From Pectobacterium parmentieri (GTDB taxonomy: Bacteria; Pseudomonadota; Gammaproteobacteria; Enterobacterales; Enterobacteriaceae): DNA of 64,000 nucleotides. Shown here one piece after another: positions 58,739 through 64,000 of this stretch (positions are counted from its first letter, which is position 1; the number at the start of each line of letters is the position of its first letter). The position numbers and the translations under genes are program-made. Location: assembly GCF_001742145.1 (NCBI RefSeq), contig NZ_CP015749.1, positions 248,001 through 312,000 of the forward strand. Reading direction: 5' to 3'. The notes under the pieces were generated by a model. That model ran no database searches, was not told the DNA's origin, and was given only the letters and a program-made list of their open reading frames with translations.

Positions 58739-61219
58739 ATGAGCCAGAGCGCAACGGTGTTGAGTCCGCAGGAGTCTCGTCTTCTGCAAAACGGTGATGT
58801 ACCGCGGAATAAAAAGCTGAGTAGAACCGATACGATATTGGAACACATTCAGCAGGGAAGCCCCAGTATTGACGTAGATCGTGCTCGCTATTTCACCGAG
58901 TCGATGCGCGTGACTGAAGGGCAAATGCTGATCCTACGCTGGGCTAAGGCGATGTATCATATTGCCGAGAACATTACGGTCTATATCGATGATGAACAAC
59001 TGATCGTCGGGCGAGCAGGGAAGCAGGGACGTTACGGTATTTTGTATCCTGAGTTGGATGGCGATTTTCTTGATGCTGCTATCAGCCAGCTTCCCCTGCG
59101 TCAGGAATCCCCGTTTACTATTGATGAAAGGGACTGCGCCGTAATCCACGATGAGATTTCCCCCTATTGGCAGGGGAAAACTTACCATGAACATTTATCG
59201 CAGGCATTGCCGGAAGAAACGTTACGCCTGACCTACGATCCAGCAGATCGCCAGACTTCGCGATTTATCGTCAATGAAACCTCTTCCTTTCGTTCATCCA
59301 TACAATGGGTGCATGATTATGAAAAGGTCTTACAGCGAGGCTTTAAAGGGATTCGGCAGGACGCAGAGCAACGTCTGGCAGAACTTGATCCGTTTAATCC
59401 TGTTGAAAGCATGGAGAAAGCGCCATTTTTACAGGCGATCGTTATCGCCGCCGACGCGATCGTACTGTGGGCTAAACGCCATGCACAGCTAGCCAAGGAA
59501 TTAGCGGAAAAAGAGCGAGATCCCCAGCGGCAGTTGGAGTTGTTGGATATTGCCGAGCGTTGTGAATGGGTGCCGGAAAACCCAGCGCGGGATTTCCGCG
59601 ATGCGCTGCAATCGCAGTGGTTTACCCAACTTTTTTCTCGTCTGGAGCAGAAGACCGGTACAATTATTTCTAATGGTCGCATGGATCAATATCTCTTTCC
59701 TTACTATCAGCGGGATATTAAACGGGGCGTGCTGGACGATGAACAGGCATTGGAGTGGTTGTCCTGCATGTGGGTTGCGATGGCGCAGTTTGTTGACTTG
59801 TATATCTCACCCACTGGCGGTGCTTTTAATGAGGGCTACGCACACTGGGAAGCGGTGACAATCGGTGGGCAGACGTCGGAAGGGATGGATGCCACCAATG
59901 CTTTATCCCATCTGTTTCTACGCTCCAAGCGCGAGTTCCCTTTGCATTATCCCGATCTGGCAGCACGTATTCATAATCGAACTCCCGCACATTTTCTCCA
60001 CGATATTGCGGAGACGATTAAGGAAGGCACAGGCTTTCCAAAATTGATTAATGATGAAGAAGTCGTTCCCTTGTTGTTGTCCAAGGGGGCCGATTTTTCT
60101 CAGGCCTATGATTATGCGGTTTCAGGTTGCGCCGAGTGCAGGATGCCAAACCGCGACACCTATACCAGCCCTTGCGCTTACATCAATTTTCCTGCGGCGT
60201 TAGAAATGACGCTTTATAACGGTAGGATGCAGCGTCACGGCACGGAATTGCTTGGCTTGGAAACGGGCGATCCACGCGATTTCTCCTCATGGGAGGATTT
60301 CTGGCAGGCATATATCAAACAGCATAATAATTTTCTTCGTCATGCTTTTATCCAGCAAAAGATCATTATTGATTTGCGTGCTAAACATTTCGCCTGGCCG
60401 CTGGGATCGGCATTACATGATTTGTCTATGGCTGCCTGTAAAGATATTCACCAGCCAGTGATTGAAGGCGGGATTGATTTAGGCTATTTCGAGTTTATGG
60501 GCTATGGAACGGTCATTGATTCGCTGGTAGCCATTAAAAAATTGGTTTACGAAGATCAGCGAATCACCATGTCTCAGTTGTTAGAGGCGCTGGAAGATAA
60601 TTTTACGCATCATCAGGTGTTGCGCGCGCTGCTGGCTAGTGCGCCCAAATATGGTAATAACGACCCTTATGCCGATGCGATTGGTAAGACCCTGGATAAA
60701 GTCTGCCTGGATTTTACCCGCAAATATTCAAAAACGCTTGGTGTACACCTTGACCTCAGATTGGTGCCTTTCACTTCCCATGTGCCGTTTGGCAAAGTGG
60801 TGCACGCCACACCAAATGGTCGTAAAGCCTGGATGCCGCTGTCCGATGGATCCTCTGCCTCGCAGGGATGTGATGCAAAAGGGCCGACGGCGGTGCTGCT
60901 GTCTAATTATCAGACCAAGAATTATCAGTTTAGCGAACGAGCGGCTCGTTTGCTGAATATCAAGTTCACGCCATCGATTGTTGCTGGCGAGGAGGGAACT
61001 CGTAAACTGTGCGATTTAATCCGTTCCTGGTGCGACCTGAAATTATGGCATGTGCAGTTTAACGTGATTAACCGAGAAACGCTGCTGGCTGCAAAAGCCG
61101 ACCCCGAACGTTATCGTGGGTTGATTGTGCGTATCGCGGGTTACAGCGCTTATTTCACCGATCTGTCACCGGATTTACAGGATGATCTGATCGCCCGAAC
61201 CGGGCATGAAATGTTTTAG
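58739..61219 (+). CDS. islA: Glycyl radical enzyme, predicted isethionate sulfite-lyase
   Basis: 826 residues. Glycyl radical motif RIAGYSAYF with G801; thiyl cysteine C464 and base E466 in SGCAECRMP. Bilophila IslA residues as I recall them are R189, Q193, W374, C468, E470, R678, F682 and G805; here R185, Q189, W370, C464, E466, R674, F678 and G801 occupy the same places with a constant offset of four. IslA splits isethionate into acetaldehyde and sulfite under anoxia. The adjacent activase, SsuA-like protein and omega-aminotransferase support a C2-sulfonate role. The alternatives (other GCxE enzymes such as choline, glycerol or dihydroxypropanesulfonate lyases) would not be expected to keep this whole residue set. 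An alignment should confirm this. Confidence 0.78.
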   Translation: MSQSATVLSPQESRLLQNGDVPRNKKLSRTDTILEHIQQGSPSIDVDRARYFTESMRVTEGQMLILRWAKAMYHIAENITVYIDDEQLIVGRAGKQGRYGILYPELDGDFLDAAISQLPLRQESPFTIDERDCAVIHDEISPYWQGKTYHEHLSQALPEETLRLTYDPADRQTSRFIVNETSSFRSSIQWVHDYEKVLQRGFKGIRQDAEQRLAELDPFNPVESMEKAPFLQAIVIAADAIVLWAKRHAQLAKELAEKERDPQRQLELLDIAERCEWVPENPARDFRDALQSQWFTQLFSRLEQKTGTIISNGRMDQYLFPYYQRDIKRGVLDDEQALEWLSCMWVAMAQFVDLYISPTGGAFNEGYAHWEAVTIGGQTSEGMDATNALSHLFLRSKREFPLHYPDLAARIHNRTPAHFLHDIAETIKEGTGFPKLINDEEVVPLLLSKGADFSQAYDYAVSGCAECRMPNRDTYTSPCAYINFPAALEMTLYNGRMQRHGTELLGLETGDPRDFSSWEDFWQAYIKQHNNFLRHAFIQQKIIIDLRAKHFAWPLGSALHDLSMAACKDIHQPVIEGGIDLGYFEFMGYGTVIDSLVAIKKLVYEDQRITMSQLLEALEDNFTHHQVLRALLASAPKYGNNDPYADAIGKTLDKVCLDFTRKYSKTLGVHLDLRLVPFTSHVPFGKVVHATPNGRKAWMPLSDGSSASQGCDAKGPTAVLLSNYQTKNYQFSERAARLLNIKFTPSIVAGEEGTRKLCDLIRSWCDLKLWHVQFNVINRETLLAAKADPERYRGLIVRIAGYSAYFTDLSPDLQDDLIARTGHEMF

Positions 61220-61226
61220 GCGGTGA

Positions 61227-62219
61227 ATGTTGAGGGAAAATAACTGCGGTGCTGCTGAATTAAGTGCGATGAATAAATCGCTACTTCATTCCGAAATACT
61301 GACGGGCTGGGTATTTAATACCCAGCGTTATTCTCTGCATGACGGTGTGGGTATCCGTACGGTGGTGTTTCTGAAAGGCTGCCCGCTACGTTGTGAGTGG
61401 TGCAGCAATCCAGAATCCCAGAGCGGCAAGCCAGAAATCGCTGTTGATGTTCGCAAATGTCTGGGCGGTACGATCTGTGGTTTGTGTGAGTCCCAGTGCC
61501 AGACAGCGGCGCTTAGCTATACGCCAACCGGAGAGATATGCCTCGATCGCCACCTCTGTTCCAACTGTTTGACGTGCACGACCCACTGCCCAACGCAGGC
61601 TTTGCATGGTTTTGGCGAGCCGATGACGGTGCGCCAGGTTCTGGATATCGTCGAGTCTGATAGTATTTTTTATCGGCGTTCTGGTGGGGGATTAACGCTG
61701 AGCGGTGGAGAACCGTTGATGCAGGGGATGTTTGCGCTGGCACTATTGCAGGAAGCCAAAAGAAGGCATATCGGCACGCTATTGGAAACCTGTGGTGATG
61801 GACACTGGTCTGATTTATGCCAGATTGCCAATTACACTGACGCCATTTATTTCGACGTGAAGAGTATGAATGACGTGCAGCATCGTCGGTTTACCCGACG
61901 TGGCAATCACCGCATCCTGAACAATTTATTACAGTTGCGGCAAGCGTTTCCTCACTTACCTATTCATGTTCGCACACCGTTGATCCCAAGATTTAATGCT
62001 AACTGGCATGATATCCAAGCGATTATTGATTTCATTCTGCCACTGTCACAAGTTAGCTACGAAATTTTGCCGTATCACCGTTTAGGCCGAGACAAATATC
62101 GCCTGCTGGGGCGAGACTATTTACCAGCGGAACAACTGCTTTGTGATGAGGTGGGTGCCGATATTATTCAGCAAGCCAAAACTCGCTGTGGTGAGCGTTA
62201 TGGTGCGCCAATGGCATGA
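61227..62219 (+). CDS. islB: Glycyl radical enzyme activating protein (radical SAM), IslB-type
   Basis: 330 residues. The radical-SAM cluster motif is CPLRCEWC (CX3CX2C) near residue 52-59, which cleaves SAM to make the glycyl radical on the partner. An inserted ferredoxin-like segment (CLGGTICGLCESQC; CSNCLTCTTHC, about 78-130) holds two more iron-sulfur sites, typical of activases of non-PFL enzymes. It starts seven bases after the lyase stop. An in-frame ATG at 61269 is another possible start. Confidence 0.85.
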   Translation: MLRENNCGAAELSAMNKSLLHSEILTGWVFNTQRYSLHDGVGIRTVVFLKGCPLRCEWCSNPESQSGKPEIAVDVRKCLGGTICGLCESQCQTAALSYTPTGEICLDRHLCSNCLTCTTHCPTQALHGFGEPMTVRQVLDIVESDSIFYRRSGGGLTLSGGEPLMQGMFALALLQEAKRRHIGTLLETCGDGHWSDLCQIANYTDAIYFDVKSMNDVQHRRFTRRGNHRILNNLLQLRQAFPHLPIHVRTPLIPRFNANWHDIQAIIDFILPLSQVSYEILPYHRLGRDKYRLLGRDYLPAEQLLCDEVGADIIQQAKTRCGERYGAPMA

Positions 62220-62233
62220 TGGTGTCGCCGAAT

Positions 62234-62253
62234 ATCGCCGCGTTAGCGGCGAT
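62234..62253. terminator. Hairpin between islB and yafV (convergent genes)
   Basis: ATCGCCGC / GCGGCGAT, 8-bp perfect GC-rich stem with GTTA loop, 14 bases after the islB stop and 14 before the yafV end. No T run; moderately convincing. Confidence 0.55.
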
Positions 62254-62267
62254 CGTCAGGAAAAAGC

Positions 62268-63035
62268 TTACAGCGTAAACCGATCGGCATCGCGCCACGC
62301 AGGAAAGGATTCCCGGTAGCTTTGCAGCGCTTCCAGCGACAGTTCGGCGTCCAGACGGGCGGGCTGATTGGGGGCGGCAGAGGCCAGAATTTCCCCTTGA
62401 GCGTTAATAATCAGGCTATCGCCACGGTAGCTGTGGCCGTTGCCGTCAGTGCCGATACGGTTGCAACCTGCAACATAGGCCTGATTCTCAATGGCACGTG
62501 CCGCCAGCAGCGTCTGCCAGTGTGCCGCGCGTGGAGCGGGCCAGTTGGCAACATATAGTGCCAGATCGTAGTCTTGCCGGTTGCGCGACCATACTGGGAA
62601 ACGCAGGTCGTAGCAGATCATCGGGCAGATGCGCCAGCCGCGCCACTCAAGGGTGAGCCGCTCCGTACCCGCCTGATAGTGCTGGTGTTCATCCGCCATG
62701 CGGAACAGATGGCGTTTATCGTAGTGATGCACCACGCCATGCGGATCGACCAGCAGGAACCGGTTCACCGCACCTTTCGACGTATTTACCGCCACGCTGC
62801 CACCGATCAGCGCATTGGTCTTTTTCGCCCATTGGCGCAGCCACGCCTCGACGACTGATTGCTCCAGACTGCCTCTGGCGGCTTCCATCGCAAAACCGGT
62901 GGTGAACATTTCCGGTAGCACAATGACATCACGCCCGCTCATCTCCTCCAATAAGGCATCGAAGTGGCGCAGGTTGGCTTCTCCATTGCGCCAGACTAAT
63001 GGCTGTTGCAGCAATGAAATCTTTAAAGTTGACAT
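62268..63035 (-). CDS. yafV: Omega-amidase YafV (nitrilase family)
   Basis: 255 residues of the carbon-nitrogen hydrolase superfamily with triad Glu in VLPEMFTTGFAME (about residue 42), Lys in HHYDKRHLFRMADEH, and Cys in PMICYDLRFPVWSRN. Hydrolyses 2-oxoglutaramate and related alpha-keto acid omega-amides. Its start overlaps the end of ybdL by 13 bases, so both are one operon. Confidence 0.95.
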   Translation of the reverse strand: MSTLKISLLQQPLVWRNGEANLRHFDALLEEMSGRDVIVLPEMFTTGFAMEAARGSLEQSVVEAWLRQWAKKTNALIGGSVAVNTSKGAVNRFLLVDPHGVVHHYDKRHLFRMADEHQHYQAGTERLTLEWRGWRICPMICYDLRFPVWSRNRQDYDLALYVANWPAPRAAHWQTLLAARAIENQAYVAGCNRIGTDGNGHSYRGDSLIINAQGEILASAAPNQPARLDAELSLEALQSYRESFPAWRDADRFTL

Positions 63036-64000
63036 AAACGCTCCGCAGCGGCATCCAACGTTGCTTCCTGTTTAGCAAAGCATAGCCGAATCAACGTATG
63101 TGGGAACGGATCGGCGCAAAAGACTGACAGCGGAATGGCCGCGACGCCAACGTGCTCGGTCAGCCAGCGGCAGAAGCTGACATCGTCCAGAGCTGAAATC
63201 GCCCGATAGTCCGCCAGCAGGAAGTAGGTGCCCTCGCAGGGCAGAATTTCAAAACGGCTGCCTGCAAGCGCATTGATGAAGCGATCGCGACGTGCGCGGT
63301 AAAAATCGGGCAGTTCGCGCCAGTGTTGCGGTTGTTCACGCAGCATATCGGCAATCGCGAACTGCGCGGGCGTGTTCACGGAGAACGTCAGATATTGGTG
63401 AACCTTACGGACTTCCGCGCTTAAGGCGGCTGGTGCGACGCAATAACCGACTTTCCAGCCGGTCATGTGGAACGTTTTACCGAACGAGGAAACGGCAATT
63501 GCGCGTTGGCGCAGTGAGGGATGGGCCAGCACGCTGGCGTGCCCGCCGCTGTCGAAACAGATGTGCTCGTAGACTTCATCACTCAGCACGAAAATGTCAC
63601 GTGCGGCAATCGCCTGCCACAACTGCTCAAAATCGTTTTTCTGCCACACGGTGGCGGACGGGTTGTGCGGCGTATTCAGGATGACCAGCCGTGTGCGAGC
63701 GCTCAGCAAGTCGGCAAAATGTGACCAGTCCACGCGAAACGCCGGCGGCTGCAAGGCGATGCGTTTGAGTACGCCACCAGCCAATGTGACAGCCGGCGCA
63801 TAGCTGTCATAGCTGGGATCGAAACAAATCACTTCGTCACCGGGGCGAACCAGTGCGGCAATAGCGGCAAACAGCGCTTCAGTTGCCCCTGCGGTGACGG
63901 TCACTTCGCTATCGGCATCCGGTCGCCAGCCGTACAGTTCTTCCGTTTTTTCGGCAATTGCCTGACGCAACGGTGCAACGCCGGTCATCGGTGCGTATTG
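63023..64000 (-). CDS. ybdL: Methionine (glutamine) aminotransferase YbdL, partial at the window edge
   Basis: Class I/II PLP aminotransferase; the 5' end lies beyond the window and reading continues to the last base (QYAPMTGV). Visible are TAGATEALFAAIAALVRPGDEV, NTPHNPSATVW, SDEVYEH and the PLP lysine in SSFGKTFHMTGWKVGYC. About 325 of an expected 386 residues are present. The enzyme acts on methionine, glutamine and aromatic amino acids; its product from glutamine is the substrate of the neighbouring YafV. Confidence 0.94.
   Translation of the reverse strand, partial: QYAPMTGVAPLRQAIAEKTEELYGWRPDADSEVTVTAGATEALFAAIAALVRPGDEVICFDPSYDSYAPAVTLAGGVLKRIALQPPAFRVDWSHFADLLSARTRLVILNTPHNPSATVWQKNDFEQLWQAIAARDIFVLSDEVYEHICFDSGGHASVLAHPSLRQRAIAVSSFGKTFHMTGWKVGYCVAPAALSAEVRKVHQYLTFSVNTPAQFAIADMLREQPQHWRELPDFYRARRDRFINALAGSRFEILPCEGTYFLLADYRAISALDDVSFCRWLTEHVGVAAIPLSVFCADPFPHTLIRLCFAKQEATLDAAAERLCQL

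Noticed and set aside
58739..61219. Pyruvate formate-lyase assignment for the glycyl radical enzyme
   Set aside because: PFL has two adjacent catalytic cysteines, whereas this protein has the single-cysteine GCxE arrangement, and its activase carries the extra ferredoxin clusters absent from PFL activase.

Overview
The window is chromosome of a soft-rot enterobacterium. Gene order and protein sequence match Enterobacterales housekeeping blocks throughout, and the accessory content (hpx ureide genes, ERIC-like repeats) fits Pectobacterium best. Genus is an inference; the species is not resolved.

Layout. 1-2462: an amino-acid ABC importer (minus strand) with an ArgR-like box in its promoter. 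2817-8872: the ftsB-ispD-ispF-truD-pcm-nlpD-rpoS block (cell division, isoprenoid precursors, tRNA pseudouridine, protein repair, stationary-phase sigma factor); surE, normally between truD and pcm, is missing. 8979-15384: proS, trmO, rcsF, the methionine importer metNIQ with a MetJ operator, and gmhB. 15437-21212: a complete rRNA operon (16S, tRNA-Glu, 23S, 5S, tRNA-Thr, second 5S) with P1/P2 promoters and a terminator. 21576-30672: kgtP, yfiM, pssA, patZ, tapT, trxC, yfiF and a DUF3574 lipoprotein. 30856-31134: a decayed nucleoside-transporter relic. 31230-44142: the emrRAB / ygaZH / ygaY-like / proVWX block, with inserted genes for a secreted beta-propeller protein and a divergent CGNR-regulator / alpha-beta hydrolase pair. 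45154-55683: a purine-ureide (allantoate, oxalurate, oxamate) catabolic locus with its own ABC importer and MurR/RpiR regulator. 55915-62219: an omega-aminotransferase, an SsuA-like binding protein, a glycyl radical enzyme and its activase. 62268-64000: yafV and the 3' part of ybdL.

The most interesting region is 55915-62219. The glycyl radical enzyme carries, at one constant offset, every active-site residue I recall for Bilophila isethionate sulfite-lyase. With a taurine-type aminotransferase and a sulfonate-type binding protein beside it, the locus looks like an anaerobic C2-sulfonate (taurine/isethionate) desulfonation module in a plant-associated enterobacterium.

In the ureide locus, HpxK and HpxJ would take allantoate to oxalurate and HpxW would hydrolyse oxamate. 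HpxX/Y/Z resemble AtzG/AtzE/AtzH and could bridge oxalurate to oxamate. A palindrome TGWAAC-N4-GTTWCA occurs both in the regulator/hpxW intergenic region and upstream of the importer, and is a good candidate for the regulator's operator.
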